Shown: piece after piece, positions 36,820 through 44,183 of the stretch
Layout of the letters: each line of letters starts with the position of its first letter
How positions within the stretch are numbered: position 1 is the stretch's first letter
Assembly: GCF_014192115.1 (NCBI RefSeq)
Contig: NZ_JACHXL010000001.1
Location: forward strand, 310,001 to 374,000
Origin: Psychrobacter luti
GTDB lineage: Bacteria; Pseudomonadota; Gammaproteobacteria; Pseudomonadales; Moraxellaceae
Direction of reading: 5' to 3'
DNA: 64,000 nt
The notes under the pieces: generated by a model
Told to the model about the DNA's origin: nothing
Seen by the model: the letters and a program-made list of their open reading frames with translations, nothing else
Databases searched by the model: none
Made by a program: the position numbers and the translations under genes

Positions 36820-37512
36820 TTAGCTAACTTGCCTTAATGCATATAAGCGATAGGCAATCAGTACAAAGACTACTGTCTGACTACCGGCATAAAATAATAA
36901 TAGCGCTAGCAGTCGGCTATCAGAGCCCACCATAAACACATGAATACTAATGCCCATATAAGCTAAAAAGGTTAAAAAATGCAACCATCGCCATGCTGAT
37001 TGACCTATGTATTTTTTAAGGTAGAAGCTAAACGCGCTGATGAACAAAAACCAAAATCCCAATTGTCCTAATGCGACACCGATACGGTCAGTCTGAAACC
37101 CAAGCGGTAATAATATCTGCCAAATATTCAGATTCATATAGTTGTCAGCCAATAGAATGACCGCATGAAAAGTAGCAAAACCTACTGCGAGCAAGCTTAA
37201 ATATTGATGTAATGCAAATACTTTTGCCGCATTAAAATACCGACAGAGGCGCGTACTGAGCAACAAACCAAAAACAACGGCCAACCAAAATAAAGCATAG
37301 GCAATCACACCACTTGCACGTGACAAATACCAAAAGTGCTTATCTGTGGTCATAAGGATTTGCGATAGGCTTTCACCCCACAACGAAAAGGCATAAACGC
37401 CGCCGACTATGCCCGTACTTAAAACGAATACCGTCCATAGCGCCTGAAAGACTGTCTTAGTTAATTTAAATATAAAGTGATTGCTAGAATTAGGATGAGA
37501 GTCAGGATGCAT
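36820..37512 (-). CDS. Ferric-reductase-like transmembrane heme protein
   Basis: 230 residues with about six helices. Two pairs of histidines have the spacing of the bis-heme ferric reductase/YedZ superfamily: HQYLSLLAVGFATFH (13 residues between) and HFLTFLAYMGISIH (12 between). There is no C-terminal FAD/NAD domain, so electrons must come from another component or from quinol. It is the gene after apbE, 75 bp away. It could pass electrons across the membrane to a flavinylated or metal-binding partner; MsrQ-like activity is an alternative, but no msrP is nearby. Confidence 0.85.
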   Translation of the reverse strand: MHPDSHPNSSNHFIFKLTKTVFQALWTVFVLSTGIVGGVYAFSLWGESLSQILMTTDKHFWYLSRASGVIAYALFWLAVVFGLLLSTRLCRYFNAAKVFALHQYLSLLAVGFATFHAVILLADNYMNLNIWQILLPLGFQTDRIGVALGQLGFWFLFISAFSFYLKKYIGQSAWRWLHFLTFLAYMGISIHVFMVGSDSRLLALLLFYAGSQTVVFVLIAYRLYALRQVS

Positions 37513-37587
37513 GGCTATTCTCCAATCAAGGTAACAACTTAAGATAGTAAAACCTTAAATAGAAACGACTTAAATATGTTTTATGGA

Positions 37588-38691
37588 TTAAATGGCAATT
37601 AAGTTTGGATGAATGGCAGGTGAAGCCATAACCTTATGATTGGTATCGACTAATACAGCGGCAATATGCTGTTCGGACAGCCATTGCAGCGCTTTTTTCG
37701 CGCCTAAGATGACACAGTATTTGGCATAGACCTCTGCGGTCAACGTATTATCAGCAAGTATAGTGGCACTTAAAACGTCACTTTTTGCAGGGCAAGCGTG
37801 ATAAGGGTGTATCAAGTGATGTTGCCAATGGCCTTTATGCCACCAACGGCGATAGTCTTGACCTGATGTTGCAACAGCGCCAGCACTGATATGAATAATG
37901 GCGATATTTTCTTCATCTTGAAGCTGCTGGCTATCAGCAGTATAGGGTTTGGCGATAGCAATGGCCCATGTGATAGGCTTGGTAGATTCTTGCTTATTTG
38001 GCACACCAATCGCTATGTCGCCTCCCATATCAATTAAACAAGGAAATTGCCAGTCAGAACGTTGACTGATGTATTCAGCCAATTGCATCGCGCACCATCC
38101 TTTGACATAACCATTTAAATCGAGAGCTGTGCCAGTCGGGAGAAATACTTGATGCTGTCCATGAGCTAACGTGCGAAGCTTGATATTTTTTATGGATTGA
38201 TTGCCAATGTTGTTTTTAGAACTATCAGAAGTATCTTGCAAAGTCGGCTGAGTAGTTTGCACAGACGGCGTCGGTTGTTTTGCTAAGGTCCCAAATGAGT
38301 GTTTATAGCCAATATCCCACAGGGTATTTAGTAATGTTGGGGTGACTAAGCCTTGGGTTTTTGGCACAAAAGCAATGGCTATTTCTAAAACAGTAAACAA
38401 TTCTAGGCTGATGTCAGTCCATTGATTGGTATGCCTATTTAGTATCATCAGCTCGCTGGTATTATCAAAACGACTGAATATATGCTCACACTGCAGCAGT
38501 TTTTCTTTTACATAGCTCTTAACTGAAGCGAATTTTTGGTCTATTTCTTGGACTATCTCTTGGTCTGTGTTGCCTGGCGTTTGCTGCAAGTTTAATTGCG
38601 TAATATTTAAACTGATTTGGATCTGACAACCCATCGCCGGCAATATAAAGGTCAGCAGTTGTGGCGTGCTACTGTTGGTGTTTGCTTTCAT
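37588..38691 (-). CDS. ApbE-family FAD:protein FMN transferase, no signal peptide
   Basis: 367 residues. ApbE enzymes attach FMN covalently to Thr/Ser of flavoproteins. The family blocks are PAMGCQIQISL at the start, CEHIFSRFDNTSELMILN, LDLNGYVKGWCAMQL, CLIDMGGDIAIG and HISAGAVATSGQDYRRWW, followed by LSATILADNTLTAEVYAKYC. Most bacterial ApbE proteins are exported lipoproteins; this one starts only ~20 residues before the catalytic domain and has no signal, so it should be cytoplasmic. No FMN_bind-domain target is encoded nearby. It lies between a small membrane protein and the ferric-reductase-like protein. Confidence 0.88.
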   Translation of the reverse strand: MKANTNSSTPQLLTFILPAMGCQIQISLNITQLNLQQTPGNTDQEIVQEIDQKFASVKSYVKEKLLQCEHIFSRFDNTSELMILNRHTNQWTDISLELFTVLEIAIAFVPKTQGLVTPTLLNTLWDIGYKHSFGTLAKQPTPSVQTTQPTLQDTSDSSKNNIGNQSIKNIKLRTLAHGQHQVFLPTGTALDLNGYVKGWCAMQLAEYISQRSDWQFPCLIDMGGDIAIGVPNKQESTKPITWAIAIAKPYTADSQQLQDEENIAIIHISAGAVATSGQDYRRWWHKGHWQHHLIHPYHACPAKSDVLSATILADNTLTAEVYAKYCVILGAKKALQWLSEQHIAAVLVDTNHKVMASPAIHPNLIAI

Positions 38692-38744
38692 AAGAAGTCC
38701 TTAGTTGCACCATTGGTCATCATTTTAAGCGCCGTGATTTTTAT

Positions 38745-39065
38745 TTATCGAGAAGAACGGGTACGAGCGACAACTGCTATCGCTTCAACCGCTGGGCTTT
38801 CTACTTCATTCACTTGTCTTAATTGCGTGATATCAACGCTACTTGGGGTTTGAGCCGCTATGACGTTAGGATTAGGAGAGCTCGTGCTGACAGGAATAGC
38901 GGTGCTGACAGGTAAGCTATCGGCTTCTTGATCGAGTAATATGAGCCAACCTGCCATGGTGCCAACGACTGAGATGATGAGAATGCTATTTTTAAACGTC
39001 GCAATAGGATCGGCTTTTTTCAGGTTTTTATGAGCGGCTGTAGTAGCAGCTACTTTAGAATTAAT
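38745..39065 (-). CDS. Small single-pass membrane protein
   Basis: 106 residues from the start at 39065, which overlaps the end of the PepSY gene in ATGATTAA. One transmembrane helix (NSILIISVVGTMAGWLILL) near residue 28 splits a short basic N-terminus from a Ser/Pro/Val-rich tail of about 60 residues, which should lie in the periplasm. No family recognised. The tight overlap with the PepSY gene and the position before apbE suggest that it belongs to the same complex. Confidence 0.65.
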   Translation of the reverse strand: MNSKVAATTAAHKNLKKADPIATFKNSILIISVVGTMAGWLILLDQEADSLPVSTAIPVSTSSPNPNVIAAQTPSSVDITQLRQVNEVESPAVEAIAVVARTRSSR

Positions 39066-39672
39066 CATCATAGTCATCCTCATCGTTATCATGCTTATAG
39101 CTTGTAGCAATCAGACGCTCGCTCTCTTTATCGTATTTATCCTTATGCTTTTTCTTATGGTGTTTCGCCTCATCATTATCGTGGTCTTCATATTTATTGT
39201 CATCGTCGTCATCATAATTAGAATAGTCGCTATCAATAAGAGCGCCACTGGTACTAACAGGGTTCAAGATAGAGCCGAGACTGGCATCAATATAAGTGGT
39301 GTTGGTATCTAAGTGCACCTCATAGGCGACAGTACCGTTGTAGTTAACCAGCTCTGGAGTCGCTTGTAGGGTTGCATTAGGAAGGTTCTGCCTAGCTAAG
39401 GCGATTGCTTGGTCGCTTGTGAGCATCGCAGCAGATAGCGGCTCAAAAGCAGTGTTCTGTTTCACAGAATTAGTCTGCGCTTGAGGGGATAATAAGGTAG
39501 CAGCAGGCGATGCAGAAGGGTTTGCATCAGTCAGCTGATTGGTGATATTTGCCATGGATAACCTATCAGCAGAATCTGATGATGCTGTCGTTAATGCAAT
39601 GACACCACCAAAGAAGACCAGTGAAGAAGCGCCGATAGTCAATAGCAGAGGTTTTAATAATGGCATGCTCAT
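39061..39672 (-). CDS. PepSY-domain exported protein with Asp/His/Lys-rich tail
   Basis: 203 residues from the start at 39672 (GGAG 8 nt upstream). An N-terminal signal or anchor helix (LLLTIGASSLVFFGGVIALTT) is followed by a low-complexity linker. One PepSY domain (LTSDQAIALARQNLP...VAYEVHLDTNTTYIDASLGSIL) comes next, then a ~60-residue tail with DDDDDNKYEDHDNDEAKHHK-type composition. Such a tail can bind divalent metal. PepSY proteins often accompany membrane reductases and two-component systems. A PmrA/QseB-like repeat sits 55 bp upstream. Confidence 0.82.
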   Translation of the reverse strand: MSMPLLKPLLLTIGASSLVFFGGVIALTTASSDSADRLSMANITNQLTDANPSASPAATLLSPQAQTNSVKQNTAFEPLSAAMLTSDQAIALARQNLPNATLQATPELVNYNGTVAYEVHLDTNTTYIDASLGSILNPVSTSGALIDSDYSNYDDDDDNKYEDHDNDEAKHHKKKHKDKYDKESERLIATSYKHDNDEDDYDD

Positions 39673-39726
39673 AAGTTGTACTCCGTATAAAATCATGAGG
39701 GAATACAAGTAGCATACGCGGTGAAG

Positions 39727-39743
39727 ATTAACTCAAGCTTAAG
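39727..39743 (-). promoter_or_regulatory. PmrA/QseB-like box upstream of the PepSY gene
   Basis: On the minus strand CTTAAG-CTTGA-GTTAAT, two TTAA-type hexamers with a 5-bp gap, the form bound by PmrA/BasR/QseB regulators. It lies 55 bp before the start at 39672 and downstream of the kinase gene. Confidence 0.6.
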
Positions 39744-39754
39744 ACAAGACGGCT

Positions 39755-41209
39755 TTATTTACTGATAGTGACCATAAAGCCGGTTTCTGGAGAGGGGCGA
39801 TTGGCAAATGCTAAGTTCAGGTTATGCAGCTCGACAATCCGATTAGCAATAGATAGACCTAAGCCGCTGCCCATTTGGCTTTGACCGGCTGGTCGATAAA
39901 AGCGTTCGCTTAGCCTTGCTAACTGCTCAGGCGCGACGCCAGTGCCATTATCAAGCACTCGGATAGCATTTATATCTAGCTGTAATTCTACCGAAGCGCC
40001 TTCTGGGCAGTAATGAATGGCATTCTCTAAGAGGTTACGAAGTAATAATTTGAATAAAGTTGGGTTTACCAGAATAGGTAAAATATTGGTAGGATGGTCA
40101 CACAGCACCGTGCGTTTGAGTTGGATATGTTTTTCCCGTGCCAGCCGATTAACCTCACTAAGCACTTCGTCGGTTAAAGCCAACCAGTCAGGTTTTTCTA
40201 ATTGTTCAGCTGGCAGATGCTGCTGCGGCTCTATTTTTGCTAACGTCAAAAGTTGCTCAACCAAGTGATTGGCGCGCTCAATACCCTCACTGATTTTTTG
40301 AGTGTGATAGAACAGTTGGCTATCGTCTTCTATCTCTGACAATTGCAGTAATTGCTGTTGTAATAAATCCGCTTGTAACTTTAAGGCGGCAAGCGGACTT
40401 CGTAGCTCATGTGACGCATCAGCCGTAAAGCGTTGCTCACGCGCTAAAGTGTCAGCTACTTTCACAAATAACACATTTAATGCGTTCACCAAAGGCTGAA
40501 TCTCTTTAGGGACATCTGCGGTGATGGGGCTGTCATCTTGTGGCTGACGCTGTTCAAGCTCGGCGCTGACCTCTGTTAAAGGTTTAAAGCCACGGCGAAT
40601 GAGTAAAACGACGAGACCCATGAATGCCAGTAACCCAATCAGCATAGGCAGTAGCTGCACCGACATCGTATCAACAATCATTTTTTGGCGAGAATCAAGG
40701 TTTTGACCGACCGCAATCACGCGGCTTTCGTGCTTATCAGAATGCTCATCGTGAATATAAAACAAGCGCCATTGATGGTTAAAAGGGTTTAAGCGCTGAT
40801 AGGCATGATGATCGTCTTCTAAAAAGCCATGTTGATTGGGGAGAAATTTAAATGACTGCCCATTTTCGTCCGCCATGAGTAGCCGACCGTCTTTATTCCA
40901 GATGGCAAACCCCATGTAATCATCTTCAGCCTCACCAAGATCACCGGATAGTTGCTTACTTTTCAGATGATATATTTTTGGAGAGTGTGACTTTTCTTTG
41001 TGTTCATCATTACTATTGTAATTGTCGTCATCATGTTCCTCGTCAGCAGATACCCCGATTAAGTAACGGGCGACTTGCGTGATTTGGGTGTCATTCATCT
41101 CATTGATTTCATGCCACAGTCGCCAAGCGATAAAGCTAGAGGTGAGTAACCAAAGCAAAGGCAGTCCAATCAATAAGGACGTCAGTAGTCGTTGTTGGAT
41201 ACTTTTCAT
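39755..41209 (-). CDS. Sensor histidine kinase, QseC/PmrB type
   Basis: 484 residues from the ATG at 41209. Two helices (LLTSLLIGLPLLWLLTSSFI and LLPMLIGLLAFMGLVVLLI) bracket a periplasmic domain rich in Asp, Glu and His (DEEHDDDNYNSNDEHKEKSH), which may sense metal or cationic compounds. A HAMP-like linker, the phosphoacceptor His in DASHELRSPLAAL, the N box (NLLENAIHYCP) and GSGLGLSIANRIVELH follow. It pairs with the response regulator just upstream. The acidic/His sensor loop resembles the tail of the neighbouring PepSY protein in composition. Confidence 0.92.
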   Translation of the reverse strand: MKSIQQRLLTSLLIGLPLLWLLTSSFIAWRLWHEINEMNDTQITQVARYLIGVSADEEHDDDNYNSNDEHKEKSHSPKIYHLKSKQLSGDLGEAEDDYMGFAIWNKDGRLLMADENGQSFKFLPNQHGFLEDDHHAYQRLNPFNHQWRLFYIHDEHSDKHESRVIAVGQNLDSRQKMIVDTMSVQLLPMLIGLLAFMGLVVLLIRRGFKPLTEVSAELEQRQPQDDSPITADVPKEIQPLVNALNVLFVKVADTLAREQRFTADASHELRSPLAALKLQADLLQQQLLQLSEIEDDSQLFYHTQKISEGIERANHLVEQLLTLAKIEPQQHLPAEQLEKPDWLALTDEVLSEVNRLAREKHIQLKRTVLCDHPTNILPILVNPTLFKLLLRNLLENAIHYCPEGASVELQLDINAIRVLDNGTGVAPEQLARLSERFYRPAGQSQMGSGLGLSIANRIVELHNLNLAFANRPSPETGFMVTISK

Positions 41210-41276
41210 AGGCTCACAGGGCAAAAGGGGATGGAGGATTTTATGATTGTAAGCTTAAGTTTAAGCTTTTAAATCA

Positions 41277-41951
41277 CTATGGATGATTATAGGTAGGATT
41301 TAAATAATAGCCCACACCGCGTTTGGTTAAAATAAAGTCATTACCAAGCTTTTTGCGTAAATGATGAATATGTACTTCAATGGCATTACTTTCGATATCT
41401 TGTTGCCACCCATAGAGCTTGTCCTCTAAGCTTGCCCGACTGTGAATCTGCTTAGGATGCGTCAGCATTTGCTCTAGTATCGCCACCTCTTTAATCGTAA
41501 GCTCAATAAGATTGCCTTGATGGTAGAGTTGTTGGCTATGCGGCTGATAAGTCACGTTACCGTAGCGAATTTCAGGTTGGCTACGTCCTTGGCTTCGCCG
41601 CATCAGTGCTTGGAGACGAGCGATAACTTCATCCAAGGCAAAAGGTTTAATCAAATAGTCATCAGCCCCTGCATTGAGTCCGGCCACGCGATTGGCAATG
41701 GCATCGCGAGCAGTGATAATCAATACAGGGGTGTCTATCTGTTTGGCACGCCAGTTTTTTAATACCGTCATACCGTCGCCTTGCGGCAGGCTTAAATCTA
41801 ACAGAACCGCATCAAACATATTATCTTGTAATGCCAGCTCACCTTGCTTTGCATTATCGAACCAATCGACCATCATGCCATGACTTTTTAAACCCAGAAT
41901 AATACCGTCGGCGATAGTGTTATCGTCTTCTATGAGTAATATACGTGCCAT
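41277..41951 (-). CDS. OmpR-family response regulator, QseB/PmrA type
   Basis: 224 residues from the start at 41951 (GGAG 8 nt upstream, MARILLIEDD). The receiver domain has AVLLDLSLPQGDG with the phosphoacceptor Asp, a switch Thr (LIITARD) and Lys in LIKPFAL. The winged helix ends EVHIHHLRKKLG and TKRGVGYYL. The gene lies 22 bp after cytochrome b561 and 67 bp before its kinase. PmrA/QseB-like repeats before the b561 and PepSY genes are its likely targets. Confidence 0.94.
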   Translation of the reverse strand: MARILLIEDDNTIADGIILGLKSHGMMVDWFDNAKQGELALQDNMFDAVLLDLSLPQGDGMTVLKNWRAKQIDTPVLIITARDAIANRVAGLNAGADDYLIKPFALDEVIARLQALMRRSQGRSQPEIRYGNVTYQPHSQQLYHQGNLIELTIKEVAILEQMLTHPKQIHSRASLEDKLYGWQQDIESNAIEVHIHHLRKKLGNDFILTKRGVGYYLNPTYNHP

Positions 41952-41973
41952 ATGCCATGCTCCATCATTTTTC

Positions 41974-42585
41974 TTATTCTGATTTAGAGGGTTCATCTAC
42001 TATGGTTTTATTACCAGTAATCATGGCTTTAATCAGATTCTGTCGTTGCCAGTAACTCATGACTATCGCCGCGATAACGTGTAGAGGAACCAATAGATAC
42101 AAGCTATTTGCGAATAACTCATGCACCTCTTCAAGGAAATCTTCATTACCCATCATTCCTGATTCCATCAGATAGCCTGTGATTCCAAGTCCTATAATCG
42201 CAGCCCATAATGATAGCATCATAAGAGCGGCCAATGGATTATGACCAAGATGCTGTTTATCGGTACGACGGACGCTTAGGGCTGATAAATGGCGTTTGAT
42301 ACGTAAAGGAGTAGGAAAGAAATTGCTAAATCGGGCATAGCGTGTCCCTACAAAGCCCCATAATAAACGTATGACAACTAACCCTACGACAGTATATCCA
42401 ACGTATGCGTGCAGGTTGCTACCGTCCTCTGTAAAAAATAGGTTTGCAATAACACCAATAGCGACTGCCCAATGGGTGATTCTGACAAGGATATCCCAAA
42501 CTCTTACTTGCTTCGTTTTAGACAGTTGTAAAAAGGCTTCACTTGCATCCTTAGATATAACACCATGATTGTTTTGGCCCATCAT
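41974..42585 (-). CDS. Cytochrome b561-type membrane protein
   Basis: 203 residues from the start at 42585 (GAGG upstream; a second ATG follows at once). Four helices carry heme-ligand histidines in VRITHWAVAIG, NLHAYVGYTVVG, FLEEVHELFAN and LLVPLHVIAAIV, as in the diheme b-type cytochromes linked to hydrogenases and soluble c-type partners. It is the first gene of the two-component/PepSY/ApbE operon. It may feed electrons from quinol into this system. A PmrA/QseB-like repeat lies 125 bp upstream. Confidence 0.9.
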   Translation of the reverse strand: MMGQNNHGVISKDASEAFLQLSKTKQVRVWDILVRITHWAVAIGVIANLFFTEDGSNLHAYVGYTVVGLVVIRLLWGFVGTRYARFSNFFPTPLRIKRHLSALSVRRTDKQHLGHNPLAALMMLSLWAAIIGLGITGYLMESGMMGNEDFLEEVHELFANSLYLLVPLHVIAAIVMSYWQRQNLIKAMITGNKTIVDEPSKSE

Positions 42586-42709
42586 TGTACCTCGCTTAAT
42601 AGTCAGTTTGTTTGCTGGCGATAACACGCTATTAAGATAAACGTGTGTATCGCGATGAGGCTGGATTTATTGTAAATAGCCTGTGTTGTAACTATTAAAA
42701 CAAACCAAC

Positions 42710-42726
42710 CTTAAGCTGAGCTTAGA
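42710..42726. promoter_or_regulatory. PmrA/QseB-like box upstream of the cytochrome b561 gene
   Basis: CTTAAG-CTGAG-CTTAGA, two hexamers 5 bp apart. It lies in the spacer between the b561 gene (start 42585) and the convergently oriented end of the PAP2 gene. Confidence 0.5.
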
Positions 42727-42852
42727 GGGCAATAAAAATTTGAATCATAAAAGATAGTGTTTGAAGGGAGTATTCAATGGAAGGTATAAGGAGTAAAAAT
42801 TTGCGTCGCCAAAATCTGTTAATTTGAATTGAATGAGATTTAAAAATTATCT

Positions 42853-43611
42853 TTATCTAAGTATTAATGAATTAGTAGTTCTTTTAAAAAATATGCAGGC
42901 AAGCGCACAGGCTATGGTTAATGACAGCAACATCGACACCAAAGTATGGCTAAAAAAATGGTCACCAAAGAGCATTTTATAAAGTCCCATTGTCCAGCCT
43001 AAAACTGTGACAGCTGCAAATATTTTATAGCGATACTTATGCAGAGTAGGTAAAAATGCTAATCCATATAAAGAAAACCCTGCGCTAGCGTGAGCCGCTG
43101 GGAAACACTTAGCTGGCGTGTTAGCAACCATATTTTGCCAAAGGTTGAGATAGGGCAGCTCACCACCAAACAGCGTCAAATGATTGGGGCAGCTAACATG
43201 GGTGACGCCTTTTAGTAAGGCAATGCTGGTAGGTGCTAGGATAATAATGGTCAGGAGATAACAGATTTCCCGAGCTGATAGGGGAATCATCAGTCTATTA
43301 GGTTTTAAGGTGTTTAGTGAAAGGTTTGCATCGACAGGTTGTTTATATCTAATGATTAACACAATCAGCAAATAAATCGACAATATAATTAACAGGGCTT
43401 TAGGTCCATCGTAGAATATAAGGGCATAAGGCTGTGCGCCTTTTTCTAAAAGCCAATGTCCGTTTACATAGAAAATCTCGCTAATACGCACATCTAAGGC
43501 GCTATGCTCAAATGTCAGTGTTGCAATAATGGTTAAACAGAGTAGCTTTAACCAGACCCAATTAGCTGAATATGATTTCAAAGTACCGCACTCATTAGTG
43601 CCATTGACCAT
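42853..43611 (-). CDS. PAP2-family membrane phosphatase with altered first motif
   Basis: 252 residues, about six helices. The phosphatase motifs are recognisable but atypical: K-x6-CP (KGVTHVSCP) where K-x6-RP is usual, then CFPAAHASAGF for PSGH, and GDHFFSHTLVSM for the last His motif. This variant, with LFGGELPY between, matches a subgroup of bacterial membrane PAP2 proteins thought to act on lipid phosphates. It overlaps dgkA by 34 bp, which suggests coupled work on phosphatidate, undecaprenyl phosphate or lipid A. Confidence 0.85.
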   Translation of the reverse strand: MVNGTNECGTLKSYSANWVWLKLLCLTIIATLTFEHSALDVRISEIFYVNGHWLLEKGAQPYALIFYDGPKALLIILSIYLLIVLIIRYKQPVDANLSLNTLKPNRLMIPLSAREICYLLTIIILAPTSIALLKGVTHVSCPNHLTLFGGELPYLNLWQNMVANTPAKCFPAAHASAGFSLYGLAFLPTLHKYRYKIFAAVTVLGWTMGLYKMLFGDHFFSHTLVSMLLSLTIACALACIFFKRTTNSLILR

Positions 43612-44051
43612 AAGACAAACAGTAGTAATAATGCCAAAAATTGTGCCGCCGAACCAACATCTTTGGCTATTTTAGCTAAAGGATGCTTTGCCGTTGAAGT
43701 ATGGTCAACACTGGCTTCGATACCTGTATTAATGAGCTCGACAATCAAAGATAAAAACGAGGCTATGACTAGCATCATCTTGATGCTGACTCCAAAAGGC
43801 ATAAATATAATGACAGTGAATAAGATGAGATTAAGCCATAGCACTTGTCTAAACGCTGCTTCAAACTTATAAGCCGCTTTGAATCCATCTAGGGAGTACC
43901 CTGCAGCGTTAACGATACGAGCAAGTCCTTTTTTACCTTTTGCATGACTGGCAAAGTTATCTGCCACAATGAAAGCATTAGGCATTTCAGGGTTTTTAGA
44001 ATGGGAGTTTGTTTGATCGTTGTTGATATGAATAGGGTTGACTTGGTTCAT
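43578..44051 (-). CDS. dgkA: Diacylglycerol kinase
   Basis: Inner-membrane kinase that recycles diacylglycerol left by phosphoethanolamine or membrane-derived oligosaccharide transfer. 157 residues. The DgkA core has ARIVNAAGYSLDGF, AFRQVLWLNL and the catalytic block VELINTGIEASVDH with HPLAKIAKDVGSAA. A polar N-terminus about 35 residues longer than in E. coli precedes it. EptA releases diacylglycerol, so its presence downstream of the eptA two-component genes makes metabolic sense. A PmrA-like box lies 104 bp upstream. Confidence 0.95.
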   Translation of the reverse strand: MNQVNPIHINNDQTNSHSKNPEMPNAFIVADNFASHAKGKKGLARIVNAAGYSLDGFKAAYKFEAAFRQVLWLNLILFTVIIFMPFGVSIKMMLVIASFLSLIVELINTGIEASVDHTSTAKHPLAKIAKDVGSAAQFLALLLLFVLWSMALMSAVL

Positions 44052-44154
44052 ATTGGATTCTTAATAGTCTATTAAAATCAGTGTATGCGGTAGATTTTGA
44101 ACCATTTAAAAAGAGTAAATGGAACCAGTAAGCACTGAGTATAAAATAGGGCGT

Positions 44155-44171
44155 ATTAAGAAAGCGTTAAG
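44155..44171 (-). promoter_or_regulatory. PmrA-like box upstream of dgkA
   Basis: On the minus strand CTTAAC-GCTTT-CTTAAT, a close match to the PmrA form CTTAAk-N5-CTTAAk. It lies between the kinase gene and dgkA. Confidence 0.65.
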
Positions 44172-44183
44172 CTTCTCATAAAA

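Noticed and set aside
39061..39672. PepSY protein as the FMN-accepting substrate of ApbE (STSGALIDSD)
   Set aside because: The motif has Leu where the flavinylated Thr/Ser should be, so it does not fit the known acceptor pattern.
41251..41268. Palindrome AAGCTTAA-GT-TTAAGCTT before the kinase gene as another regulator box
   Set aside because: The TTAA hexamers do not have the 11-bp direct-repeat spacing of the other boxes; it may be a chance AT-rich palindrome.
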